Shown: positions 51,327 through 61,634 of the stretch, one piece after another
Numbering within the stretch: position 1 is the stretch's first letter
Layout: every line of letters starts with the position of its first letter
Assembly: GCF_020179605.1 (NCBI RefSeq)
Contig: NZ_JAINZO010000002.1
Location: 310,001-374,000, forward strand
Source of the DNA: Geomonas agri
GTDB lineage: Bacteria > Desulfobacterota > Desulfuromonadia > Geobacterales > Geobacteraceae
Direction of reading: 5' to 3'
Length of the DNA stretch: 64,000 nt
Notes under the pieces: generated by a model
Seen by the model: only the letters and a program-made list of their open reading frames with translations
What the model was told of the DNA's origin: nothing
Databases searched by the model: none
Translations under genes and position numbers: made by a program

Positions 51327-52019
51327 ATGAAGAAGAACGTTGAGAAGCACCTTACCCTTAGAGAACGGATACTTGAGACGATCCGCGACGCCATCATGTC
51401 GGGCGCCCTCAAGCCGGGAGAAAAGGTAGCTGAGCCCGAACTCGCAGCCCGCTTCGGTATCAGCCGCACCCCCATCCGCGAAGCATTCCGCCAGTTGGAG
51501 TCTGAAGGGTACCTCTCCGTAATACCGCGCAAAGGAGCGCTTGTAGCCAGTTTCTCGCCGAAAGACGTCGAAGAGTTCTACGCCATCAAGAGCATCCTCG
51601 AAGGGTACGCCGCCCGCAAGGCCTGCAGCCTGCTCAGCACCAGGGAAATAAACAAGCTGGAAGCTATCAACGAGAAGCTGCGCGAGATTGCGGCGGAAGG
51701 GGATGTGCGCCACTTCTTCAAGGTGCACAACAGCTTCCACGACCTCTTCATCAAGGGTGCCGGTAACGAGAAGCTGCACGACATGATCGCCCAATTGCTC
51801 AAGAAGTTCCAGCGGCTGCGCCTAGCCTCCCTCATGAAGCCGGGCCGGATGCAGCTCTCGGTTGAGGAGCACGAGAAGATCATCGAGGCGTTCCGCAAGC
51901 GCGATCCGGTCATGGCCGAGATGCTGGTTCAGAAAAATGCCGAGTATGGCGGCAAGGTTCTTATCGACGAAGACACCGCCGCAGCGGAAGCCTGGACCAG
52001 CAAGGGTCTCGATCTCTAA
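51327..52019 (+). CDS. GntR-family regulator with FCD domain
   Basis: The 230-residue protein has an N-terminal winged HTH (L-R-E-R-I-L-E-T-I-R-D-A-I, E-P-E-L-A-A-R-F-G-I-S-R-T-P-I-R-E-A-F-R-Q-L) and an all-helical FCD ligand domain with N-S-F-H-D-L-F and E-E-H-E-K-I-I-E-A-F. FadR-type regulators bind small organic acids. The start ATG at 51327 is used over the upstream one because GAAGGGGGC precedes it. The target is probably itself and an unlinked operon, as neighbours do not suggest one. Confidence 0.9.
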   Translation: MKKNVEKHLTLRERILETIRDAIMSGALKPGEKVAEPELAARFGISRTPIREAFRQLESEGYLSVIPRKGALVASFSPKDVEEFYAIKSILEGYAARKACSLLSTREINKLEAINEKLREIAAEGDVRHFFKVHNSFHDLFIKGAGNEKLHDMIAQLLKKFQRLRLASLMKPGRMQLSVEEHEKIIEAFRKRDPVMAEMLVQKNAEYGGKVLIDEDTAAAEAWTSKGLDL

Positions 52020-52202
52020 ATAATTCAAGAAGGTCCCGTCTCGCCCCAGGGGTGCGGGGCCGGTCTTTCCTCGGCGTTCGGTGCCGGCGAATCTGCCCGG
52101 TATTGTCACGCCGCCCTCCATATTTCCGTCCGCCCCCTCCCCCACGCTTTGCTCCCCATCCCCCCTCAACCTGTGGTTTTTCTTTGCCTCACGCCTCACT
52201 TT

Positions 52203-52217
52203 GCGCTAAATTAGCGC
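52203..52217 (+). other. Perfect palindrome 30 bases before selA
   Basis: GCGCTAA-A-TTAGCGC is a perfect 7-bp dyad. It lies 30 bases upstream of the GTG start, in the position of an operator or short leader hairpin. The rest of the gap 52020-52246 is C-rich with no recognised signal. Confidence 0.5.
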
Positions 52218-52246
52218 GTTGCCATTTCATTGGACAGGGAGGCGCC

Positions 52247-53635
52247 GTGCAGCAGTTGAAAATGATCCCGAAAGTGGACCGGGTACTGGAATGGGAGGCG
52301 GTGCGCGCGCTCTTGGCCGGCCACCCGAGGGAACTGGTCCTCAAGGCGGTCCGCCTGGTGCTCGATCAGCTGCGCTCAGGCGCCCGTGCCGGCCGCCTGA
52401 GCGACTCGGCCTTCGCCGAAGCTGCGGTCTGCGCCGAGGTTGCGCGGGAACTGCGGCTGCTGACCCAGCCCAGCCTTAAGCGGGTGATCAACGGCTCCGG
52501 CATCGTGATCCACACCAACCTCGGGCGCTCCATCCTCCCCGAGGCGGCGCGCGAGGCGCTGAACACGATCGCCTTTTCCTACTCTAACCTCGAATTCAAC
52601 CTCGACGAGGGGGTACGCGGCAGCCGCTACAGTCATGTCGAGGCACTCTTGTGCGAGTTGACCCGCGCCGAGGCGGCCATCGTGGTGAATAACAACGCCG
52701 CCGCCGTCCTCCTCACCCTGAGCGCCATGGCAGCGGGGCGCGAGGCGGTGGTGTCGCGCGGCGAGCTTGTTGAGATCGGCGGCTCCTTCCGTATCCCCGA
52801 GGTTATGAAACTCTCCGGCGTGACCCTGAAGGAAGTCGGCACCACCAACCGGACCCATCCCAAGGATTATCTCGGTGCCGTCAACGAAAACACCGCCGTC
52901 TTCCTCAAGGTGCACTGCAGCAACTTCGCCGTGCTCGGCTTCACCAAGGAAGTCACCGCTGAGGAGATGGTCGAACTGGGCAATCAGGCCGGCGTGCCGG
53001 TGCTGGCCGACATGGGGAGCGGCAACCTGGTCGACCTTTCCAACCGGCTCCCCTGCCCCGAGCCCACGGTCCAGGATTTCGTCCGCGCCGGCGTCGACGT
53101 GATCACCTTCAGCGGCGACAAGTTGCTCGGAGGTCCGCAGGCCGGCATCATCGTGGGCAAGAAGCCCTTCATCGAGGCAATGAAGAAGCACCAGCTACTG
53201 CGTGCGCTCAGGATGGACAAGCTCACCCTGGCCAGCCTGGAGGCGACCCTCGCCCTGTACCGTGACGAAATGGTGGCACTCAAGGAAGTGCCGACGCTGC
53301 GCATGTTGACCGCCACCCTCCCCGACCTGACCGCGCGGGCCAGGAAGATCGCCGCCCGGTTGCGCCGCCGCACGCCGGACGCCGTCAGCTTCAAGCTCAG
53401 CGAGGGATTCTCCCAGGCCGGCGGCGGGACGCTGCCGCTGCTGAACCTCCCCACCGTGCTGATCGAGGTGGCAGTGGAGGGGCTCACTCCCAACGACATC
53501 GAGGCAAGGCTCCGTGGCATGGAGATCCCGGTCATCGGGCGCATCAACAAGAACGCCTTCCTGCTCGATCCGCGGACCTTGCAGGACGCCGACCTCGACG
53601 ACCTCGCTGCCGCCCTGAGCGCGCTCGCGGTCTAA
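52247..53635 (+). CDS. selA: L-seryl-tRNA(Sec) selenium transferase
   Basis: The 462 residues match SelA (~460). The start is GTG at 52247, supported by GGGAGG; the longer frame has no ribosome site. The PLP lysine is K292 in F-S-G-D-K-L-L-G-G-P-Q. N-G-S-G-I-V-I-H-T-N-L-G-R-S, G-S-R-Y-S-H-V-E and V-G-T-T-N-R-T are family markers. It converts Ser-tRNA(Sec) to Sec-tRNA(Sec). SelB and tRNA(Sec) are not next to it here, although they must exist elsewhere if selenoproteins are made. Confidence 0.97.
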   Translation: MQQLKMIPKVDRVLEWEAVRALLAGHPRELVLKAVRLVLDQLRSGARAGRLSDSAFAEAAVCAEVARELRLLTQPSLKRVINGSGIVIHTNLGRSILPEAAREALNTIAFSYSNLEFNLDEGVRGSRYSHVEALLCELTRAEAAIVVNNNAAAVLLTLSAMAAGREAVVSRGELVEIGGSFRIPEVMKLSGVTLKEVGTTNRTHPKDYLGAVNENTAVFLKVHCSNFAVLGFTKEVTAEEMVELGNQAGVPVLADMGSGNLVDLSNRLPCPEPTVQDFVRAGVDVITFSGDKLLGGPQAGIIVGKKPFIEAMKKHQLLRALRMDKLTLASLEATLALYRDEMVALKEVPTLRMLTATLPDLTARARKIAARLRRRTPDAVSFKLSEGFSQAGGGTLPLLNLPTVLIEVAVEGLTPNDIEARLRGMEIPVIGRINKNAFLLDPRTLQDADLDDLAAALSALAV

Positions 53636-53651
53636 GACTTCTCGTCCAAGC

Positions 53652-53685
53652 CCCCTCGCCCTCCGGGAGAGGGCCAGGGTGAGGG
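53652..53685. repeat. Palindromic repeat (family A) after selA
   Basis: CCCTCGCCCTCCGGGAGAGGG followed by CCAGGGTGAGGG is nearly the same as the core of the copy at 23126-23157. It starts 16 bases past the selA stop. Confidence 0.75.
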
Positions 53686-53822
53686 CACGGTGTTGGTTCA
53701 ATGACCGAGGCACGCATCAGTGACAGCGCCAACTTTGGTCATAATTAACTGGTTTTTTCACAGCCAAACTGTATAATTCGGCGATTTCCCCCTTGGGAAC
53801 GCCCGCTTTCTTCGAGGTAACT

Positions 53823-54518
53823 TTGGCCAGAACAATCGCGCTCATCCCCGCCGCCGGTATGGGCAAGAGGATGGGGGCAGGCTCCAACAAGCAGTACCTC
53901 ATGCTGGACGGCATGCCGATCCTCGCCCGCACCGTGCAGACCTTCCAGGAAGCCGACTGCATTGACGCGATCTACCTGGTTTCCCCGGAGCAGGAGATCC
54001 CGTTTTGCCGCAGCGAGGTCGTCGAACGCTACGGCTTCACAAAGGTACGCGCGATCGTGCCGGGCGGCAGCGAACGGCAGCATTCGGTGTACAACGGGCT
54101 GCGCGCCATCGAAGGGATTCAGCCCGACGACATCGTGCTGATCCACGACGGTGTGCGCCCCTTCGTCTCGGTACAGATGCTCGAGGACGCCACCGCTGCA
54201 GCCCGCGAGGGTGGCGCCTGCGTAGTCGCGGTTCCCGTGAAAGACACGGTGAAGGTGGTTCGTGAAGGTGTGGTTACCGCCACGCCGCCCCGGGAAACGC
54301 TCTGGCTTGCCCAGACCCCGCAAGGCTTCCGCTACGACCTTATCCGCGCCGCCCACGACCAGGCCGCCGCCGAAGGCTTCCTCGGCACCGACGACGCGTC
54401 GCTCATGGAATGGCAGGGGCAACCGGTCCGGGTGGTGCAGGGCGACTATCGCAATATCAAGATCACCACGCCGGAGGACATGATCCTCGCCGAGGCGTTT
54501 TTGAAGGAGAAGAACTGA
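53823..54518 (+). CDS. ispD: 2-C-methyl-D-erythritol 4-phosphate cytidylyltransferase
   Basis: The 231-residue form starts at TTG 53823, which has GAGGTAAC at ideal spacing and gives the family start [17 protein letters not shown]. An upstream in-frame TTG at 53793 has none. [10 protein letters not shown] and T-P-Q-G-F-R complete the CTP- and substrate-binding set. It is the third step of the MEP isoprenoid pathway. TATAAT-like TGTATAAT at 53770 may be its -10. ispF follows immediately. Confidence 0.93.
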   Translation: MARTIALIPAAGMGKRMGAGSNKQYLMLDGMPILARTVQTFQEADCIDAIYLVSPEQEIPFCRSEVVERYGFTKVRAIVPGGSERQHSVYNGLRAIEGIQPDDIVLIHDGVRPFVSVQMLEDATAAAREGGACVVAVPVKDTVKVVREGVVTATPPRETLWLAQTPQGFRYDLIRAAHDQAAAEGFLGTDDASLMEWQGQPVRVVQGDYRNIKITTPEDMILAEAFLKEKN

Positions 54519-54519
54519 C

Positions 54520-54999
54520 ATGATGCGCATCGGACACGGCTACGACGTACACCGACTTGTGGAGGGGCGCAAACTGATCCTGGGAGGGGTTGATGTCCCG
54601 TACGTGAAGGGGCTCCTGGGCCACTCCGACGCGGACGTACTCTTGCACGCCATTTCCGACGCCATCCTGGGCGCCATCGGCGAGGGGGACATCGGCAAGC
54701 ACTTCCCCGACACGGACCCGGCGTACAAGGGAGCGGACAGCCGCAAGCTCCTGCGTCACGTGATGGATCTCGCGGAGCGCAAGGGGTACCAGATCGGCAA
54801 CGTCGATGCTACTATCGTGGCGCAGCGCCCCAAGCTCGCCCCCTTCATCCAGCAGATGAGGAGCAACATCGCCGAGACGCTGGGCACCGAGGAAGACCGG
54901 GTCAACGTCAAGGCGACCACCACCGAGGAGCTTGGTTTCGCCGGTCGGGGCGAGGGTATCGCCGCATACTCGGTGGCACTTTTGGCGAAAAAAGCGTAA
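54520..54999 (+). CDS. ispF: 2-C-methyl-D-erythritol 2,4-cyclodiphosphate synthase
   Basis: The 159-residue protein has zinc-binding D9 and H11 in [28 protein letters not shown] and [10 protein letters not shown] follow, and [14 protein letters not shown] closes the active site. The start sits 1 base after the ispD stop. It forms the cyclodiphosphate in the MEP pathway. Confidence 0.97.
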   Translation: MMRIGHGYDVHRLVEGRKLILGGVDVPYVKGLLGHSDADVLLHAISDAILGAIGEGDIGKHFPDTDPAYKGADSRKLLRHVMDLAERKGYQIGNVDATIVAQRPKLAPFIQQMRSNIAETLGTEEDRVNVKATTTEELGFAGRGEGIAAYSVALLAKKA

Positions 55000-55015
55000 G
55001 GGTAAGATCTGGGAG

Positions 55016-55066
55016 AATGATTATTCGCCCCTACAGTTCAGCGTTTCCCCTGTCGGGGCAATCATT
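55016..55066. repeat. Inverted repeat after ispF (possible terminator / dispersed repeat)
   Basis: AATGATT (55016-55022) and AATCATT (55060-55066) with GCCCC (55027-55031) and GGGGC (55055-55059) form a bulged stem. A smaller AGCCGC...GCGGCT hairpin follows at 55078-55097. The gap to glnS is otherwise A/T-rich. Confidence 0.6.
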
Positions 55067-55157
55067 TGCCCGCCACAGCCGCTTCGCCAGGCGGCTGCTA
55101 TATTAATTAATATCTCAACGCGCCGGGTACATGCCGGCTGCGGACAGGACATCTGAT

Positions 55158-56846
<1,689 letters not shown>

Positions 56847-56861
56847 GGAAGTATGCTGAAG

Positions 56862-56940
56862 GGGGGGGCGGAGGGGGATTTGCCCTCTCCCATACGAAAG
56901 CTAAATTCCCCTAAGCCCTCCTTCGTAAAGGGGAACTTTA
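56862..56940. repeat. G/C-rich dispersed-type repeat between glnS and cysS
   Basis: GGGGGGGCGGAGGGGGATTTGCCCTCTCCC is followed by CCTCCTTCGTAAAGGGGAAC, an imperfect inverted arrangement of C- and G-runs. The gap 56847-57015 has no other visible content. Confidence 0.55.
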
Positions 56941-57015
56941 CCAGCGGAAGGCAGCTGCAATCGGCAACATATAACGGTCTAAAGGCCTTAACACTTCAGA
57001 AAAAGAGGATCAGAC

Positions 57016-58458
<1,443 letters not shown>

Positions 58459-58495
58459 GTAAGGAAATATTCGGGGAACCGGAAACTGCAGGAAT

Positions 58496-58526
58496 AAAAA
58501 AAGGCCGCTTAACGCGGCCGTTTTTT
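58496..58526. terminator. Bidirectional terminator between cysS and the ribbon-helix-helix gene
   Basis: AAAAAAAGGCCGC and GCGGCCGTTTTTT form a stem with loop TTAAC. T-runs on both strands suit termination of cysS (+) and of the short minus-strand gene. Confidence 0.92.
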
Positions 58527-58554
58527 ATGTTTCGGCGGGGTGATGCGAGGCGGC

Positions 58555-58734
58555 CTAGGCCGCCTTCTGGTTCAGCTCGACGCTCCTTGCCTTCACGAGT
58601 TCCATCGCTTCCCTCATGATGTCGGAAACGCTTTTCTTGGTGGAGTCCATGATTGCTTCGAGGGTCTCACGCTCTGCGTCGCTGATCCTCATGGAAATGA
58701 CATTGTACCTGGGGTTCTCTCTCATTCTGCCCAT
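58555..58734 (-). CDS. 59-residue ribbon-helix-helix DNA-binding protein
   Basis: The minus-strand frame starts at ATG 58732-58734 and ends with TAG 58555-58557. The protein starts M-G-R-M-R-E-N-P-R-Y-N-V-I-S-M-R-I-S, a beta strand with alternating residues as in CopG/Arc, then D-A-E-R-E-T-L-E-A-I-M and V-S-D-I-M-R-E-A-M-E-L, the two helices. AAGGAG lies 9 bases before the start. A sigma-54-like promoter lies 53 bases upstream, and a dyad shared with the adjacent regulator lies further upstream. It probably is a small repressor or nucleoid-type factor; no toxin partner is visible. Confidence 0.8.
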   Translation of the reverse strand: MGRMRENPRYNVISMRISDAERETLEAIMDSTKKSVSDIMREAMELVKARSVELNQKAA

Positions 58735-58786
58735 CTGCTTCTTCTCCTTGTACTGCTCAAAATTGGTGACACGATGTCTACAATAT

Positions 58787-58802
58787 TGCTATATGCGTGC
58801 CA
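58787..58802 (-). promoter_or_regulatory. Sigma-54-like promoter of the ribbon-helix-helix gene
   Basis: The minus strand reads TTGGCAC-N5-TAGCA. The -24 is perfect (GG plus GC-rich TTGGCACG) and the -12 deviates by one base from TTGCA. It lies 53 bases before the ATG. Confidence 0.6.
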
Positions 58803-58894
58803 ACCTCAAAAAAGAGCAGACCTGCTCCGTAACCCACTGTTTTCACGTATACCCTTAATTTTGCGTTAGAAATATTTAATCCAACTGTGTATAC

Positions 58895-58920
58895 AAAGTG
58901 CGCCACTTTTGGCACACAGT
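58895..58920. promoter_or_regulatory. Candidate enhancer (activator-binding dyad), copy 2
   Basis: AAAGTGCGC-N8-GCACACAGT has the same 9-8-9 layout as the dyad at 61326-61351 (AAAGTGTGC-N8-GCACACTTT), with 15 of 18 arm bases the same. It is centred about 110 bases upstream of the sigma-54-like -24 box, a classical enhancer distance, and ~60 bases past the regulator stop codon. Confidence 0.6.
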
Positions 58921-58980
58921 GCGTAATTGTGCCCATTTGTATCATTTTGGCCACCGTGGATCCGCTCCCAGCGTGACAAA

Positions 58981-61263
58981 TTACTCATCTTCTTCCTCGC
59001 GTGCGCGAATTGTGCGTCCTTTCAACCCGTGCTTGGCTAAAAGACGATAAAAGGTCCTTCTAGGGATGTTGGCAAGTTGTGCCGCTTTTGACACATTACC
59101 ACCGGCGTCGGCCAGGTAGCGCTGGATCAGCTTCTTCTCAACCCGCAGTACGTGCGGTTCCCGCTCTTTTTTGAAGGAGCGTAGGTCGATGACATCCTCT
59201 CCCTCGTCAGCGTAGCTTTCAGCGAAGGCCAGCGGCAGATTACCCAGCTTGATGATGTCGTCGTGGGTAAGGACCGCAGCGCGCTCGATGACGTTCTGCA
59301 TCTCCCTGATGTTGCCCGGCCAGGGGTATTTCACCATGGCGTTGATGGCGCGCTCCTCGATACCGATGATGTGCTTGTTCAGCTTGTTGCGCGCCTTCTC
59401 CAGGAAGTAGTGCGCGAGCTGAGGGATCGACTCCACCCGCTCCCGCAGCGGCGGCATGGTGATCGAGAAGACGTTGAGGCGGTAGTAGAGGTCTTCGCGG
59501 AACCAGCCGTCGCGCACGCCGTCTTCCAAGGACTTGTTGGTGGCCGCGATCAGGCGGACGTCAACGCGGTGTGCCACCGTGCCGCCCACCGGTCGGACCT
59601 CGCCCAGGTCGAGCACGCGCAACAGCTCCGCCTGCAGCTTGGGGGTGATGTCACCGATCTCGTCCAGGAAGATGGTGCCCCCGTCGGCCGCCTCGAAAAG
59701 GCCCTTCTTCTCGGTGATGGCGCCGGTGAAGGAACCCTTCTTGTGGCCGAACAGTTCACTCTCCAGCAAGGAATCGGTGATGGTGGTGCAGTTCACCGTT
59801 ACCAGCGGCTTGTCGTTTCTCTTGCTGTAGCGGTGGATAGCGCGGGCGGCCAGCTCTTTACCGGTGCCGGACTCGCCGCGGATCAGCACCGTGGTCGGCG
59901 TCGGCCCCACCTGCTTGATCTGGTCCAGCGCCTCCAGGGTGTTACTGTCGCTCCCCACGATAAACTCGTCGCCGTACTCGCGGTCCAACTCCCTTTTGGC
60001 CAGTTCATACTTCTGGATAAGCCGGCCGCGCTCCTCCTCCAACTGCTGCAGGTTGTGCGGCAGGCACATCTCCAGGTCCGCGAGTCCCTGGAACACCGCA
60101 ACCGCGTACTCGCGGCAGGTGCGGTAGCCGCAGGTGCGACAGTTGAGCTCGTCCTTCTGGGTGAACTTGTTGGTTGCCTGCAGGATCTTCTTGACGTCGC
60201 CCCCCTTCGGAGTGGGGAGCTTCGCGTATTTGTCTGAGAAGGTGCGGGAGAAATCGATGTCCCATTGCTTCTGGTAATGCGGTGCCACGCGGTACGGGAT
60301 TTCGCTCCTGAAATGGGATATGACCATGTTGCGCCTGGAAAACTCGGTGAGGTCCCTGTTCCTCCCTGGGCCACCGATGCAACCGTCGTAACAGAAACGG
60401 AGATCAACCAGCTTGGGGCTGATGCGCCCAGCCGCCAAATCCTTAATGATCCCCATTACGTTCACCTCGCCCTCGGCGGTGACGATCTCGGTATCGAGCG
60501 GGTCCGGGTTGATGCCGAAAGCCTGGAACGAGCCCTGGGAGAGCGAGAAGACCCGCCCCATGTGCGGTGTCCGGCCGTCAAAGGGCTCCTCCTGAAGGGA
60601 GCCCAGGTCGATGCCGCGCTCTTTGAAAATCGATTCCAGCTCCCGATAGGTAAGCAGTACGTCCACCGCTCCCTTGGTCTGATCGGCCTGCACCTCGAAC
60701 TTGCCGGCGATGCAGGAGCTTATGTAGATTACCTTTACCTGCTCTCCCAGCACCTGCTTCAGGTAGCGTCCCATTGCCACCATGTGCGTCACCACCCCAA
60801 CCAGGTTTTCGATCAGTTGCGGGTAGTGCCGCTCCACAAGGTCGACGACGGCTGGGCAATGGGAGGAGATGAGCGGCAACTCGGCCTTTTCGATGGCGTT
60901 TCTGTACTCTTCCGCGATAAGTTCCACGCCGCTTGCACCCTCGTGCACCTCGGCGAAGCCGAGCTGGCGCAGGCCGGCGGAGAGCTGACCGGGGGAGCAG
61001 TTGTGAAAGAAGGCGGGGAACGAGCAGCCCAGAACGGCCACTACCGGATCACCGGAGGTGAGCAGTGCCTCTGTCACCACAACGTTGTCCGCGATGACCT
61101 TGGCGTGCTGGGGGCAGTTGCTCAGGCAGTTGCCGCAGCCGATGCAGCGCTCGAAGATGATCTCGGTGTAGCTCTTCTCCACCTTGATCGCCTTGACAGG
61201 GCAGCTGCGCACGCAGGAATAGCATTTTCGACATTGATCGGTAATAGTTACGATAGGATACAT
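58981..61263 (-). CDS. [FeFe]-hydrogenase-like sensor fused to sigma-54 AAA+ activator and Fis HTH
   Basis: The 760-residue protein starts at ATG 61261-61263 with GAGG upstream; an extra 35 residues upstream look non-coding. Residues 1-55 hold two 4Fe-4S motifs (C11, C14, C17, C21; C40, C43, C46, C50). An H-cluster-like domain follows: S-S-H-C-P (C136), S-S-C-I-A-G-K-F-E (C184) and F-C-Y-D-G-C-I-G-G-P-G (C291, C295). A further Fe-S motif has C375, C378, C383 and C400. The AAA+ part has G-E-S-G-T-G-K-E (463-470), G-S-F-T-G-A (510-515) and Walker B D534-E535; the Fis HTH is at the end. No receiver domain. It likely couples redox state or H2 to RpoN-dependent transcription; the signal is inferred. 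Confidence 0.85.
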   Translation of the reverse strand: MYPIVTITDQCRKCYSCVRSCPVKAIKVEKSYTEIIFERCIGCGNCLSNCPQHAKVIADNVVVTEALLTSGDPVVAVLGCSFPAFFHNCSPGQLSAGLRQLGFAEVHEGASGVELIAEEYRNAIEKAELPLISSHCPAVVDLVERHYPQLIENLVGVVTHMVAMGRYLKQVLGEQVKVIYISSCIAGKFEVQADQTKGAVDVLLTYRELESIFKERGIDLGSLQEEPFDGRTPHMGRVFSLSQGSFQAFGINPDPLDTEIVTAEGEVNVMGIIKDLAAGRISPKLVDLRFCYDGCIGGPGRNRDLTEFSRRNMVISHFRSEIPYRVAPHYQKQWDIDFSRTFSDKYAKLPTPKGGDVKKILQATNKFTQKDELNCRTCGYRTCREYAVAVFQGLADLEMCLPHNLQQLEEERGRLIQKYELAKRELDREYGDEFIVGSDSNTLEALDQIKQVGPTPTTVLIRGESGTGKELAARAIHRYSKRNDKPLVTVNCTTITDSLLESELFGHKKGSFTGAITEKKGLFEAADGGTIFLDEIGDITPKLQAELLRVLDLGEVRPVGGTVAHRVDVRLIAATNKSLEDGVRDGWFREDLYYRLNVFSITMPPLRERVESIPQLAHYFLEKARNKLNKHIIGIEERAINAMVKYPWPGNIREMQNVIERAAVLTHDDIIKLGNLPLAFAESYADEGEDVIDLRSFKKEREPHVLRVEKKLIQRYLADAGGNVSKAAQLANIPRRTFYRLLAKHGLKGRTIRAREEEDE

Positions 61264-61307
61264 CGGTCCTCGCAGGCACAGCCGGATGGAATTGCAGATC
61301 AGGTGGG

Positions 61308-61351
61308 ATTGTATAGGAATCGCGGAAAGTGTGCAACAGTTGGCACACTTT
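61308..61351 (-). promoter_or_regulatory. Promoter of the sensor-activator with operator-like dyad (copy 1)
   Basis: On the minus strand TTGCAC (61336-61331), 17 bases, TACAAT (61313-61308). The dyad AAAGTGTGC-N8-GCACACTTT (61326-61351), 9 of 9 arm bases perfect, covers the -35. Binding there would block polymerase, so autorepression is likely. Confidence 0.65.
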
Positions 61352-61366
61352 TGACACAGTAGGTAC

Positions 61367-61445
61367 AAAAAAAAACCCTAGCGACTAGGAGGGCAAGTCG
61401 GCTAGGGGAAGGAGGACCCTACGATCCTCCGCAACTCTTATCTAT
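61367..61445 (-). ncRNA. Candidate ~80-nt small RNA or attenuating leader
   Basis: Just downstream of a near-consensus promoter, the minus-strand RNA forms GGAGGA-(8)-UCCUCC (61430-61411) and an 11-bp bulged stem CCCUAG-C-CGACU-(9)-AGUCG-CUAGGG (61407-61376) followed by nine U. The second loop reads UGCCCUCCU, an anti-Shine-Dalgarno-like motif, and the first loop GUAGGG can pair with part of it. The unit ends ~30 bases before the promoter of the sensor-activator gene. No ORF fits inside it. It may be an independent regulator of ribosome sites, or an attenuator in a longer leader of the sensor gene. Confidence 0.6.
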
Positions 61446-61451
61446 ATTCAC

Positions 61452-61480
61452 ATTATACTGAGGTGCTAAAAAGACTGCAA
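61452..61480 (-). promoter_or_regulatory. Sigma-70 promoter of the candidate small RNA
   Basis: On the minus strand TTGCAG (61480-61475), 17 bases, TATAAT (61457-61452). The -10 is a perfect match, the -35 is 4 of 6 and the spacing is ideal. Start expected near 61445. Confidence 0.75.
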
Positions 61481-61576
61481 GAGCTTAACTGCAATTAATA
61501 AAGGAACTCTTTCAATACAACATCTCATGAGTTTCACAGACGCCGCGTTTCATAAGAAAAAGAGATGGTTGGCGCA

Positions 61577-61606
61577 TTGCATCGGGCGCAATTCATGTGG
61601 TATAAG
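61577..61606 (+). promoter_or_regulatory. Promoter of the transglutaminase-like gene
   Basis: TTGCAT, 18 bases, TATAAG. It lies 29 bases before the ATG, giving a short leader with AGGAGGAAG as ribosome site. Confidence 0.5.
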
Positions 61607-61634
61607 TTACCGCGCACTCAGCCCAGGAGGAAGT

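Noticed and set aside
53636..53822. tRNA(Sec) next to selA
   Set aside because: No cloverleaf is visible; the interval holds a palindromic repeat and the ispD promoter region.
58540..58869. 109-codon plus-strand frame after cysS
   Set aside because: It overlaps the ribbon-helix-helix gene antisense, has no ribosome site and no recognisable domain.
61320..61440. Cyclic-di-GMP (GEMM) riboswitch in the sensor gene leader
   Set aside because: The conserved ACGCAAAGC-type core and receptor bases are absent; the structure is two plain hairpins and a terminator.
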